Positions 44,723-56,013 of a stretch of 64,000 bases of DNA are shown here, one piece after another. The translations under genes were made by a program, and so were the position numbers. Within the stretch, counting starts at the first letter, position 1. Each line of letters opens with the position of its first letter. Below the pieces are notes generated by a model. It ran no database searches. It was not told the origin of the DNA and saw nothing but the letters and a program-made list of their open reading frames with translations. This DNA comes from Akanthomyces muscarius. Its lineage: Eukaryota > Ascomycota > Sordariomycetes > Hypocreales > Cordycipitaceae. The stretch is taken from positions 806,001 through 870,000 of the forward strand of contig NC_079244.1 of NCBI RefSeq assembly GCF_028009165.1, in the 5' to 3' direction.

Positions 44723-45232
44723 TCATGCTTCTGGTGCTAGATGACCGGCCGTAGCAATTTGGAGAATCTCAGCCTCCAAGCCTGGTACTAGAGTGACCTC
44801 GATTCCGGCGTCCTCCAGTGCGCGTCGGCCCGTATTTTGTCCAACAAATGTTTCCGGTTCTTCTACCCCCACATATACCTTGGTGATCCAAGATTTTTGC
44901 CGTAGCACCCGCTCGACGCAGGGTAGCTTGCCGCTGAGTCTCTTGAAGCAGGGTTCCATGGTGGTGTAGAGAGCGTGGGGGGTATTCATGGTCTCCGCGA
45001 GACGTTCTTCGGAGGTAGAGTTTCGCTCGGCGAGTTTTATGAAGCAGCTTTCTTCGGCATGGGTATTTCCTGGGCATTCCAGGGTGAAGCCGTCGGTGGT
45101 TATAGATGAATCATCCAATCTAACCAGCACTGCGCCAACTCGAAAATTCGTTGGCCTTGGCGGGGATTTCGTAGCGAGACTCATCGCGTGCCGCATGGCT
45201 GCAACGTGGTCATCTTTTTGAAGCGTCGTCAT
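44723..45232 (-). CDS. DRAP deaminase-like (riboflavin pathway) CMP/dCMP-type deaminase
   Basis: One exon gives 169 residues. The zinc site is HAEESCFIKL (His-Ala-Glu) and MEPCFKRLSGKLPCVERVL (PC-x2-R-xSG-x2-PC). The C-terminal part, VYVGVEEPETFVGQNTGRRA, ends with VPGLEAEILQIATAGH. These match the fungal DRAP deaminase domain (yeast Rib2 C-terminus), which deaminates a ribitylaminopyrimidine phosphate in riboflavin synthesis. In yeast this domain is fused to a pseudouridine synthase; here it stands alone. The pathway assignment is inferred and another nucleotide substrate cannot be excluded. The ATG at 45232 directly precedes the conserved helix DDHVAAMRHAMSLA. Confidence 0.85.
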   Translation of the reverse strand: MTTLQKDDHVAAMRHAMSLATKSPPRPTNFRVGAVLVRLDDSSITTDGFTLECPGNTHAEESCFIKLAERNSTSEERLAETMNTPHALYTTMEPCFKRLSGKLPCVERVLRQKSWITKVYVGVEEPETFVGQNTGRRALEDAGIEVTLVPGLEAEILQIATAGHLAPEA

Positions 45233-45731
45233 AATGAGTACATATAGATGAATCAGTGTTTATGAGTCGCAACACAGCAGTAAGAGTGCCTGGTATGACG
45301 CAAAAAGAAAATGCTGTCCTGCGGTTGTAGCTTCTAGGGTATTGTGTGCAGCCCCGCCGGGAGCTGAGTTGATGTCGGTCAATGAAAGCAACCAACGGTG
45401 ACAACCGTTCCGGTCGCCGCTCCAGAAAATAAAAGGACGAGAAGCAAGAAAGAAGACCCTGAACTGGAAAACGGAATTGATTTAAACCCGATCATTTACA
45501 TTACCTGCTCTTTTTTTTTTAAGTATTCCTTGAACTCAAAGCAAGCTCAGCATCGCGTGAACAGTACCTACCTACAGCCCATTGTACGTGGGGCCGGCAG
45601 CTGAGCCCCACTAGAGCTGTCCTGGCTCAGCCCAGCTTCAAGACGCGTGCACGCGTAAAGAGCTGCATCAGGCGAGCCTGACAAGACGGAACCTGTCTTC
45701 TGCAACTCCACCATCTTCCACAGCACCGACA
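45233..45731. other. Divergent promoter region
   Basis: About 500 bp between the deaminase (-) and J-protein (+) starts. No gene is seen. A T run (tttttttttt) occurs near 45511. Confidence 0.55.
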
Positions 45732-46682
45732 ATGTCAGACCGCGAGGACAGTGTCGAGGGCGAGCCACCATCAATCGACCCATATGAGGTTCTCGCGCTA
45801 GAACGCACCGCGACAGCTGACGACGTCAAGAAAGCCTATCGCAAAGCTGCTCTGAAGCACCATCCAGGTATGCGGTTTTGTTGGCCGCCTCTGCCGACGT
45901 TATGACTAACCAACGCTTTTTTCTCTACAGACAAGGTCGCAGATTCCGAGCGCGCAAAGGCCCACGAAACCTTCCAGGCCGTCGCATTTGCGTACGCTGT
46001 GCTGTCAGACCCTGCCCGTAGGAAGCGATACGACACGACCGGCTCCACGGCCGAGTCCATTGTAGACTCGGAAGGCTTTAATTGGAGCGAGTTCTACCGC
46101 GAGCAGTTCAAGGACGCCATATCGACCGATGCGATTGAGAAGTTTGCAGAAAAGTACAAGGGCTCCGATGAGGAAAAGGACGATGTGCTGGTCGCCTACG
46201 AGCAGTGCGCGGGCGACATGGACGCCCTCTTTGAGCACGTCATCCTCAGCAGCGTCGTAGACGATGAGGAGCGCTTCCGCGTAATCATCGACGAGGCGAT
46301 CGAGAAGGACGACGTGCCCGCCTTCAAAGCCTACACAAAGGAACCTAAGCTGAAGCGGGCCGCCCGTCTCAAGCGCGCACGCAGCGAGGCTGCCGAGGCC
46401 GAGGACTACGCAAAGGAGCTGGGCGTCCATGATCAAATTTTCGGCGACAAGAAGAGCAAGAAGAAGGGCAAGGCCGGCTCGGAAGATGCCCTGGCGGCTC
46501 TGATCCAGCGGAGACAGCAGGATCGCTCAGAGAACTTTTTTGACCACCTGGAGGCCAAGTATGCGGCCCCTAGCAGAGGAAAGAAGGGCAAGAAGAGAGT
46601 AGTAGAAGATGAGCCCTCTGAGGAAGCTTTTCAGGCCGCCGCCGCCAAGCTCAAGAATGGCTCTAAGAAGCGTCGCAGTTAA
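45732..46682 (+). CDS. J-domain protein, DNAJC9-like
   Basis: Two exons (45732-45867, 45931-46682) give 295 residues. The J domain is at residues 15-85 (DPYEVLALERTATADDVKKA), and its HPD motif is created across the intron. It is followed by RRKRYDTTGSTAESIV and an acidic helical region (YKGSDEEKDDVLVAYEQC, then DDEERFRVIIDEAI) as in DNAJC9. The C-terminus is strongly basic, ending KKRRS, with probable nuclear targeting. DNAJC9 is an Hsp70 co-chaperone that also binds histones H3-H4 in animals, so this may be a nuclear histone-linked chaperone. That function is inferred from the family. Confidence 0.9.
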
Positions 46683-47034
46683 GCGAACCGACCGGTAGTA
46701 GTTGTATCACAAAACCTCGCTTTAGCATGGAGTTGGATTACTTGGATTATCTGGAAATCAAGGGATATTTGGCGTACTGGCTAGTTAGACATTTGGCAAA
46801 ATTGTTTTCATCACTCTGTGCCAGAACTGATATTGTCGTCTCTTGTCGTATCGTATGTGTCAGTCGTGGCCACAACGTGGGGCCCGTCTGGCTTATCGCT
46901 AAGCAACGGCGCTGCGTGAACGCGTTCATGACAAAATATCTACCTTGCAACCTTGTCACGGTCACGAATATTCTGCGCATGCAGCATGGCAACTTGGCCA
47001 AATTGGGATTCTTGACCTATAGCGCAATCATGCC
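46683..47034. other. Intergenic region before stn1
   Basis: About 350 bp between the J-protein stop and the stn1 start. Both genes are on the + strand. No gene is seen. Confidence 0.6.
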
Positions 47035-47857
47035 ATGAGCGACACGCTAGAAGCGGTCTTTTACCCGCGGTACTGCTTCCACCTGGCACCGACTGCAAAT
47101 GCATGGTGCTTCCTCCGGACCAGGGACCTGTTCACGCTGCAACAACGAGATGGCTTTGAGGGTATGCGCGCCTCATCTAACATGTCTTTCGGCACTGACT
47201 CGAATTACTGCAGGCGAAGGTTTGTATTTCCACCGCAATCTCCCGATCAAATGGGTCCGCATTGTCGGCGTCGTTGTCGCGATTGACGAATTCGGCACCT
47301 TCCGAGCATTTACAATCGACGACAGCAGCGGCGCCTGCATCGAAGCCGTGATATCCCTCACCGCCCCGGCGCCAGCCTCGGATGTCGCGACCACATCAGC
47401 TCCTCTCGGCCCGTTCGGGCAACCCGCCACGCCGTACGACCACATCGATGTCGGCTCCGTCGTAGACGTCAAGGGTGCCCTGACGACGTTTCGCGACGCG
47501 AAGCAGCTCAAGGTGGAAAGGATGACTGTCTTGCGCGGCACGGCCGAGGAGATGAGGCTCTGGGTCAAGAGGAGCGCCTTTGGGAGGGACGTGCTGGAGA
47601 AGCCGTGGGCCCTGCCCGAGAAGACGGTTCGCAAGTGCCGCAAGGAGGCGGAACGATCCGAGGCCGAGGCCGAGCGCAAGAGAGAGCGGTTCAAGGCCGC
47701 TTCGGCGCGCAAGACGGGCAATGCGTATGAGGCGCAGAAGAGGCAAGGTGCTGCTGGGGACAAAAAGGAGCGGCCCAGCAGGTCACGAAATGATGCCCAA
47801 GAATTCATCGAAGTTCTGGCAAGCTCCAAGGGCAAGTTCAACGCTCTAGGGCTATAA
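47035..47857 (+). CDS. stn1: Stn1, CST telomere-capping subunit
   Basis: Two exons (47035-47161, 47214-47857) give 256 residues. The OB-fold reads YFHRNLPIKWVRIVGVVVAI, DEFGTFRAFTIDDSSGACIEA, YDHIDVGSVVDVKGALTTF and KQLKVERMTVLRGTAEEMRLW. The opening YPRYCFHLAPTA is the common Stn1 start. In fission yeast and animals Stn1 pairs with Ten1 (and Ctc1) to bind single-stranded telomeric DNA and recruit DNA polymerase alpha. The part after the OB domain is basic and coiled-coil-like. It lacks the winged-helix region of animal STN1, as many fungal proteins do. The donor GAGG|GTATGC and acceptor CTGCAG restore FEGEGLYFH. Confidence 0.9.
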
Positions 47858-48085
47858 TTTGTGATTTATGCCATATGGCTATTGACTGGAATGGTGGTAC
47901 TCTGGGCGAAATTGTTGGGTCTTGGCGCATTCTGATACCCCGTTGGATAATATATATTGAATGGAAACCGAAATTGGATAATATTCCATTTCGAAAAATC
48001 CCTTGCATGGTGATGGCAATGCCAGATTATGGTTGCTGACACGACTTCTAATCTGCATGGTATTTTGTATCACGTACTATGTGCG

Positions 48086-48116
48086 CTATATAGTATATGC
48101 ACTATATAGTATATGC
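48086..48116. repeat. Direct repeat of ctatatagtatatgc
   Basis: Two identical 15-bp copies (48086-48100 and 48102-48116) separated by one base. Each contains the palindrome ctatatag. Confidence 0.85.
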
Positions 48117-48718
48117 TCATCATTCTTCCGCATTGTTCTTTTTTAGCCTCATGTTCATGCCGAAAAAAGAAAAAAAAGAAAAAGACACGTACAGGGCGAA
48201 ATGCGGCCGCGCAAAAGTAACGTCTGTTTACTTGGAAGGCGCGGCAACGACAGCTCGCTAAATACCGAGCTAGCAACCTCTTGGCAACCGTCGCAGTAAT
48301 CCAACTCGGAAAGCTGCAAACCTACAATTCAATCCACCCACGACCAATCCTATCCCTCTGTGCTGCTCTGCCGCGGCGTAAATATCCAAAACGCTTCGGT
48401 TTCCATCGCAACCAAGGGCCACTTCGGCGCGGGACCGAAGAGCAAGAAACGCCACCGCATTCTTTGCAGGGCGACCGTTTTTGGACCCTTGCGCCGCGGC
48501 CCAACCTCCATTAAGATCGCAAGTGACGTGAGTTGGTTTTTTTTAATTGTGCCTCGTCATTATGTGTCGCCCGCATTCTTTCGTCTCTTTGTTGCGTGAG
48601 CCGGGGGACCGCCGGGCGAGCGCCGTGGTGAGACATGCGAGTCTGCCTCGGACTGGAATGAAGATCTATTCATGGGTTGCCACGAGGGGCTCGCAGCATG
48701 CCGGCGGGTGATGCTCGT

Positions 48719-48727
48719 TATATATGG
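48719..48727 (+). promoter_or_regulatory. TATA box of GH81 gene
   Basis: TATATATGG, about 100 bp upstream of the ATG at 48822. The spacing fits a core promoter. Confidence 0.55.
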
Positions 48728-48821
48728 CCAAGTCGACGGAATTTGCTGCAATTTTCGAGTTTGATCTCGTTTACAACTTTTGCTGTTGTACTTTAACGTT
48801 ATTGCTCGTGAAAGAGCAATC

Positions 48822-51800
48822 ATGCACCTATCTAAATTGTTACTGTGTTGCGAGGCACTGACACTGGTTGAAGCGTCAGGTCTCGTGGGCAGTCACCCAT
48901 CGCCACAAAACAGATTCAGGGAGCTACGAGAAGCTTCCGAGCGGGGTCTTGCAGAGGACTCGAAAACAACCGATTTCCTGCTTGAACCGAGAGAAGATTG
49001 CGAGACCGTCACCGAGATCGTCACTGTGCTTGAGCTTACAGTGTCGGATTGCTCTGCCCCGACTTATGCAGCTTTCACGGAAAAGGAAAACTATCCTCTC
49101 ATCCTTTCTAGTACGAGTTATCGCACTGTATGGGAGGAACCCTCCACAGTCATCTATAACACGGAATACACTGTCGAAGTGGAAACGATTACAACTGATA
49201 GCGCTACCATCTTCTCACTCCCGAAGCTCACAAGCGTTGAGCCCCAGACTACGGGTATCTTGAACACAGACCTTGGCGAGCCAGGACAGCCAACAAAGGG
49301 CCCTCTGCTCACTGAATCTATTCCTACCCGGTCGTCTCTACCAACATTTACCAGTACTCGGTCTCTGACAACTGCGGGAACCACTCGAGCGACCGAATCT
49401 TCGGATACTACACTGGCGGCTGAGCCCTCTGAGACAGTTCTGACAAGGGTCAATTTCAGCTCTGGGGCAATTGTTGCACCTTTCCCCATTGCAAACTCGA
49501 CATATCCAGCTGGCACAGGTGCCGTGACAGGCACAAGTCCTGCGACAGGGACCAGTCTCACGACAGGTACAAGCCACCCGAAAAGCATTGGTGGGAATCA
49601 ATCTCAACCGCTAGGCTCCAACTCAAGAAGCCTAAGCGCGACATTTCCTGCCTCAACAGGCCGCAACGTAACCAAAACAAACCCCCAAAGTATGGACCCG
49701 GCAAGCACAACCCCGACAAGTCTAAACACGACAGACCCAATAGGCGGCACAAACCCAACCACAGAAGATGGGAATTCTACAGACATGGCGCAGGCAAATA
49801 TTTTTGCCGCTGCTATAGACACCAAACCACTTCCACCTCAGTTCTCGTCTCGACCTGATCATCCTGTCCCTCGCACCGGCATCCAGACCAAGGAGCCGCT
49901 TCAGACCAACAAGTTTTACTCGAACCTATTCTTAGGAAACCAAAGAGACCCAGTCTACACCTTTCCCTATTCAGTGTCATGGGTCGACGGCACTGGAGTC
50001 AGCGGCAGCCATGGCATGGCTGTCTCGCACATCGAGGAGAAGCAACGGCAGTTTGGACCGCCAAAGTTTAAGGTGCCGGCGTCTTACTACATCAATCCTA
50101 TCGGGATTCAGTCAATGATTATTTCGGCAAGGGAGCTTGGCCAAGGAACCAAACTGACTTTGGACAGCATTACCTCGTCCTCAATCAGAGCTCATCTGAG
50201 TTCGAACATGTCGTCGGAGCCGCTTGTTTCGTTCCCCCTCGTTCAGGGCATGGCGTACATTACGGCCGAGTACAACGGCGCGACGCCACTTGTGCAATCC
50301 GGCGTGTTTTTCCGCAACGTAACCCGAGCCACACAGAAGTCCAAGAAAGACGTGACAAGATACAGCTTTGTTTTGGAGGATGGCACGACGTGGCGCGTAT
50401 ATGGCTACAAGACCAAAGGGGACGACCTCGACTTGCAAGTGCTCAATAATGGAGTGGCTTCGTCGGCAAGACCTTTCTACGGCGTCATCCAGGTTGTGAA
50501 GGAATCCACGACAAGTGACTCGGACGAGGAGAGCAAACTTCTGGACCAAGGCGCAGGAATTTTCCCCATAACAATGAACTTGTCTGGAAATGTGAACGGT
50601 GCCAGCGGAAGCTACGAGTTCGACTACGAAAAGGGTGGTCATCCGGATGGCGAGCTTCTGATGTTTGCTCTTCCTCATCATGTTCAGTCATTTGACAAAG
50701 CCACGTCAGGTCGTCAAGGCAAAGGAATTTCACTCATCTCAACCACCAAAGGTAGAGCTACACTGGTGCAAGGTACGAAGTGGAAGATGGTTGAGCCGTC
50801 CATGCCTGTAAAGCTTGGTTTTGAACCTTACGATGCCACCAAGGGCCCGGTGAGCAAGCTCTCGAACAGCGCCAAGTCTACCGTCAAGGCCGCTGCTTCC
50901 AAGGAAATTCTGCAAGACATGATTGCCGCGACAGATCTTGACTCGATGTACTGGAGCGGTAAAGCATTAGCCAAATATGCATTCATGCTCTATGTCATCA
51001 ATGACATGCTCGGAGACACGAAGCTTGCGCAGACTGGCTTGGGGCAATTGAAAGTGGCTTTTGCTCGGTTCGCGGACAACAAGCAGAAGCATCCGCTGGT
51101 GCATGAAACTGCTTGGGGAGGTGTTGTATCGTCGGCAGCCTACACCACTGGACAAGCACTGGAGGACTACGGCAATACGTATTACAACGACCATCACTTT
51201 CATTATGGTTATCACATCTTGACAGCTGCAGTGATTGGGCATCTGGACAAGATGTGGATTGCACAGAACAAGGACTACGTCAACATGCTGGTGCGAGATA
51301 CTTCGAACCCGAGCACCAAGGACACGATTTTCCCGGTTTGGCGATCGTTTGACTGGTACCACGGGCACAGCTGGGCAACAGGCCTTTTCGCGTCGCTGGA
51401 CGGCAAGAATCAAGAATCGACTTCGGAGGACATGATGCATGCCTATGGTATGAAGATGTGGGGGAAAGTGTCTGGAAATGGGCCTCTAGAAGCTCGGTAA
51501 GTGTCCAAGGATTGATCACGAATGCGGAAACGAGTGCTAATTATCGAAACAGATCGAACTTGCAGCTGGCCATTATGACACGAAGCTTGCAAAACTACTT
51601 TTTGTATCAAAACGACAACACGATACAGCCAGCCAATTTTATTGGAAACAAGGTGGCGGGCATCTTGTTTGAGAACAAGGTCGACCACACGACGTTCTTT
51701 GGCAATGAGATTGAAGCCATCCAAGGAATCCACATGATCCCGATCCTGCCGGTGACTACGGTGGCGCGGACATCCAAGTTTGTGAAGGAAGAGTGGGAGG

Positions 51801-52052
51801 CATTCTTCAGCAATGGGCGGGTGGATGGTATCGACAATAGCTGGAAGTCTATTTTGCTTGGCAGCTATGCGACAATTGCGCCCAAGGAGGCGTACGAGGT
51901 GCTGAGCGGGAAGAGGTTTGACAGCAAATGGCTGGACGGCGGCACTTCGCTGACGTGGCTGCTGGCATACTCTGCTGGTAAGTTGGAAATTACCCGGAAG
52001 AAGTGAATGGTGAATCGATGCTAACGTGTGCGCAGCTCTTGGCGGGTTATGA
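48822..52052 (+). CDS. Secreted endo-beta-1,3-glucanase, GH81
   Basis: Three exons (48822-51496, 51553-51977, 52036-52052) give 1038 residues. The N-terminus MHLSKLLLCCEALTLVEASG is a signal peptide. Residues 40-330 form a Ser/Thr-rich linker with threonine-glycine repeats (GTSPATGTSLTTGTS), probably O-glycosylated. The GH81 domain covers about 340-1030. YNDHHFHYGY carries the conserved Asp, and NQESTSED carries the two paired Glu near residues 865 and 869, matching the family's active site. FDWYHGHSWATGLFAS and EAIQGIHMIPILP are further hallmarks. The enzyme cleaves cell-wall beta-1,3-glucan by inversion and serves in cell separation, autolysis or attack on other fungi. The short last exon completes the end ALGGL. 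Confidence 0.93.
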
Positions 52053-53872
52053 TGAGATTCGGCAGATTCCGAAGAGCAGTCGGCAGACGTGGGATAGTGC
52101 GGGCTCGTGAATGGATTGTAAACATGCGTTAATACTGGCGGGGTTGTAATTGATAGATAGACCTAGAACAGCACAAGACTGATTATCTTTACTGATGCAA
52201 CGGATTGTTGATGCAAGATCTGGCGCAAGTGAGGCGAGCTTCCTAAATGAGCTAGATCTGGCGATTGCGGGGGAGGCAGTGCATGTCTTATTTATTATTT
52301 ATTAGCTGCATCGGAGCTACAGGCCAGGCCACAGCTAGTTAGCTACCCTTGCGAGTCGAGGGTGCCTGTGCCCAAGCTAAAGCGGTGACGATGGCAAGGG
52401 TCTTGTCCATGTGGTGACGATGCGGTGTGTCGTGGTGCAAGAGAGCGCAGGAGGGCAGCATCTACAGACACGCAGCGGAAGCTGAGGTCGGTGCAGGCAG
52501 ACAGCTAGGCAGACAGCGACGAAGGCGAAAGGGGAATGCCAAGCGTTGCACAGCACAAGCGATGGGACGTCTACGCGAAATGAGGGAGGGTGTAGCAGAA
52601 GAATAAAGTGACGACGAGTGCGATGATGCGGCGCGTGCACGTTGCTGATTGAGACTCTTGGCTTGGGTGATGGATGAGTGACGACGAGTCAATGGTTGTT
52701 TGCACCACGTCAACGGAGTAAAGAGGAAAGGTACGAGGCTGGTGGAGGAGGAGGAGGAGGAGGCCTCCCAGCGATCTGGAACAGCAAAAAGAGCCCCTCC
52801 GAAACAGACTTGGGCGCGCCACAGCTGGCTGGAGCCAGGGCATGGGCAGGGCTGCATGTGCGCTCTTGGCATTGTGGAAAGAATTTTAGTTGACAAAGGG
52901 ACAATCAAGAAAAAGAAAGAAGTAAGAGCGTGCGTGCGACTAGCTGGAGTTATGATTGCATTTTTCTTTCTTGTCAAACGAGCAGCTTTGTTATTCAAGG
53001 CTTGACGCGCTGGTGCAATGGGTAGAGTTTGAGCCACCTCTCCGCCGCTGCCGGCGAGGCTGCGACAGACGTCACTGTGGCAGACGAGGGAGGAGCCTCA
53101 GGGCCTGGTTTTACTGAGTCCATACCTCCTACACCCGTACGGATACAGGAGGAGCACTTGGAGCAGCAGCGGATCAAGCTTTAAGAAGCGGAGCCTGCAT
53201 GCGCCACACCACCTCTCGCCCACCTGTGCTGAATCGCGCTAGGCCGGCAAAGGCAAGGAGCTGGGCAAACCATCCGAGACGTACCAGTACCAGTAACCAA
53301 GCTCGAGCTTAGCTTCTGTCTCTCTGCTTTGTGTCCTGCTCCTCCTCTACCTACCCATCGCATCCGTCGTCCGACACGACCACATGGGCCTAAAACTAAA
53401 AACGGGCGCCTAAGCTAAAGTTTCAATTCTCTTCCCTCTTTTCTGTCCCATCTTGACTTATTTCTTCACTATTTCCCCATCTGCATCATTGTCATTAATT
53501 TTCGTCTCGGCTTTTATTCGATACATCGTCGCCGGTATGTCCTTCCTCACATGAAAAAAAAAATTGACGACAAACGCAGCTTCAAATGTTTGCTGACTCT
53601 CAACGTTGTAGGGATTCTCAATTTCCCCTCGGCTCTCTCTCTACGCCTCTCTACATCAAGCCAATCGAGGCTACAGAGCAAATTTCTTCTGAGAAGAAAA
53701 ACGTCGCTTTCTTCCAAACTTGCACAGCAGGGACGAACACGAGACTAAACTAGTTCACACCACGACCTCAGGACCTCAGGCTCTTTCCTTCCCACTTAGC
53801 AGAAACACCAAAAAAATTGTCTTCTCAGGCCACCCGAACAAAACAAACAGCAGCTGGACCAGATACAATCAA
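52053..53872. other. Vcx1 upstream region
   Basis: 1.8 kb without a supported gene. It includes a GAG/GGA trinucleotide run near 52742-52762. The C/T-rich part from about 53390 is the probable transcribed leader, with a likely leader intron at 53535-53611. Confidence 0.55.
53535..53611 (+). other. Probable intron in the Vcx1 5' leader
   Basis: Donor GCCG|GTATGT, branch-like tgctgac at about 53591 and acceptor TTGTAG, 77 nt, within the C/T-rich leader 260 bp upstream of the ATG. A second acceptor (cgcag at 53580) is also possible. Confidence 0.5.
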
Positions 53873-55552
53873 ATGGATCCCACCAAACCCGCCAACCGCG
53901 GCTCCTCGGAACGCACCCCTCTGCTCAACGGCGAGGGCTCCAACAACACCGCCAGCGGCGCGACGGGCCACCGCCGTCCGACCAGTGGCTCCAACCTCAA
54001 GCACTTCTTCACCAATGCCCGCTGGACGCCCGGCACTGAGCACGACAACCTCGTCGTGCGCAGCGCGGCCTACACCTGGCACGTCACCAAGGTGACTCTT
54101 CTGAGTAGTGCGTTTGTTCATTCCCCCGAGAATCCGCAAGATGATAGAGACTAATCCCCCCCGCCTCCAGACTATGTCAACTTTCTCCTCGTCATGGTGC
54201 CCATAGGCATCATCGCCGGCGCACTCGAATGGAGCGCCACTGCCGTATTCACCATCAACTTCTTCGCCATCATCCCGCTCGCCGCTGTCCTGTCCTTCGC
54301 AACTGAGGAAATCTCCATCAAGCTCGGCGACGCCCTCGGCGGCCTGCTCAACGCCACCTTTGGCAACGCTGTCGAGCTCATCGTATGCACTTCCCTTCTC
54401 CCCTGCATCAGTGAGATGAGACAGTTTGCCTCGTACTAATCACTTCCCACAGGTCAGCATTGTAGCCCTTCGCGATGGTCAGATTGAGGTTGTCCAGTCG
54501 TCTATGCTCGGCTCCATCCTCTCCAACCTGCTGCTCGTCATGGGCATGTGCTTCCTCTTTGGCGGTCTTGCTCACCGCGGCACCAACGGCCACGGCAGCG
54601 AGCAGGTCTTCTCGGCCGCCGTCGCCCAGACTACCTGCTCCCTCATGGCGCTCTCCTCTGCCTCGCTCGTCCTCCCCGCCGCTGTACGTCTCTTCCTGTC
54701 AAACGCTTGCTGTGAAAGACGCCAGCCCTGTACTAACAAATATTCCAGCTCTACGCCGTCATGGACCAAAACGGCTCCAACGCCAAGCGCGAGTCTATCC
54801 TCGTCTTCTCCCGCGGCACTGCAGTCATCCTACTCATCCTTTACGTCCTCTACCTCATCTTCCAGCTCCGTACCCATAGCAACCTCTTTGACCCCGAGGC
54901 TGCGCCCACCCTTGCCGCCGCCCCTGCCGCCGACGACGAGACCACCCAGACCCCCGAGACCGAAGCCGCCGCGGAGGAGGAGGAGCCCGTCATGGGCCCC
55001 GTTGCCGCCCTCGGTGTCCTCATTGTCGTCACGGTGCTGGTCGCCATCTGCGCCGATTACCTCGTGGGCAGCATCGACGACATTGTCGCCTCCACCAACA
55101 TGAGCAAGGCTTTTATCGGTCTCATCCTGCTTCCCATTGTCGGCAACGCCGCCGAGCATGTCACGGCTGTCGTTGTCGCCATTCGCAACAAGATGGATCT
55201 CGCTATGGGTGTGGCCATTGGCTCTAGCATCCAGATTGCTCTTGGTGTTACGCCCTTCCTGGTTATTGTTGGCTGGATCATGGACAAGGACATGACGCTG
55301 CGCTTTGAGACCTGTAAGTCCTCTCTCCACAGACACTAACAAATTTAATGTTTTACTAACCTGTGAATAGTCCAAACGGTTTCGTTTGCCGTCTCGGTTC
55401 TTGTCGTTACGTACACGGTCCAGGATGGCAAGTCCAACTATCTCGAGGGCGCCATGTTGATTGGTCTCTACACCATTATTGCTGTCGCTTTTTACGCCAC
55501 TCCCGGCGATGCCATGGATACTGCCAAGGGCTTCATCTTTGGCAACTCATGA
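53873..55552 (+). CDS. vcx1: Vacuolar Ca2+/H+ antiporter Vcx1 (CAX family)
   Basis: Five exons (53873-54107, 54171-54382, 54453-54683, 54749-55313, 55371-55552) give 474 residues. A hydrophilic N-terminus of about 70 residues precedes 11 membrane segments. The two cation-selecting repeats are [11 protein letters not shown] and [20 protein letters not shown], the conserved c-1 and c-2 regions. An acidic loop ([13 protein letters not shown]) lies between the halves, as in CAX proteins. The exchanger uses the vacuolar proton gradient to take up cytosolic calcium, sometimes manganese, and is controlled by calcineurin-Crz1 in fungi. The splice frames all close correctly. Confidence 0.93.
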
Positions 55553-56013
55553 TTTACTCTGTACCAAAAGGAATCCACACATTGAAAAAGCAACAAAAAT
55601 ACGGGGAAAACCTAGGAGATGCGAAACTATGGGAGTCATCAGCAATGACTGATGGGAGTTTGAGTATGCTAATTTAGCTTGTTTTTATCATTCCCGCCTT
55701 GACGGCATTTTCTTACTGTTATCATTTGTACTTGTTTCATATTGATGCATCGGGTTACTATTCGGCGTGTCGGTACCACAGCGCAATTAATCATTTCACA
55801 AATTCAACCCCGTGTACCATGTGACGCGTGTGTCATTGGCAATGTACAATCATCTATATACTTGTCAAGTGTCCAGATGCAATGCTGCTTAGATGTATCC
55901 TAAAGAGGAAAGTGTGTCGTCTAACAAGACAACATCCCGATATACCAGAATTGAAAAACGAAGGAAGAGGAATGAAACAACCAGCAAACCCGTGCATATA
56001 CATACCATCCCGA
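55553..56013. other. Convergent 3' region
   Basis: About 460 bp between the stops of vcx1 (+) and utp14 (-). It is A/T-rich with no coding signal. Confidence 0.6.

Larger units (their letters stand above)
47858..48821. other. Intergenic region before GH81 gene
   Basis: About 960 bp. It contains an A/T-rich direct repeat (48086-48116), an A-rich run near 48163-48182 and the GH81 TATA box at 48719. A basic frame near 48360-48540 lacks an ATG and I do not call it. Confidence 0.55.

Noticed and set aside
48360..48599. Basic frame containing KGHFGAGPKSKKRHR
   Set aside because: There is no ATG start, no family match and it is short. A GTGAGT follows, but no partner exon could be found.
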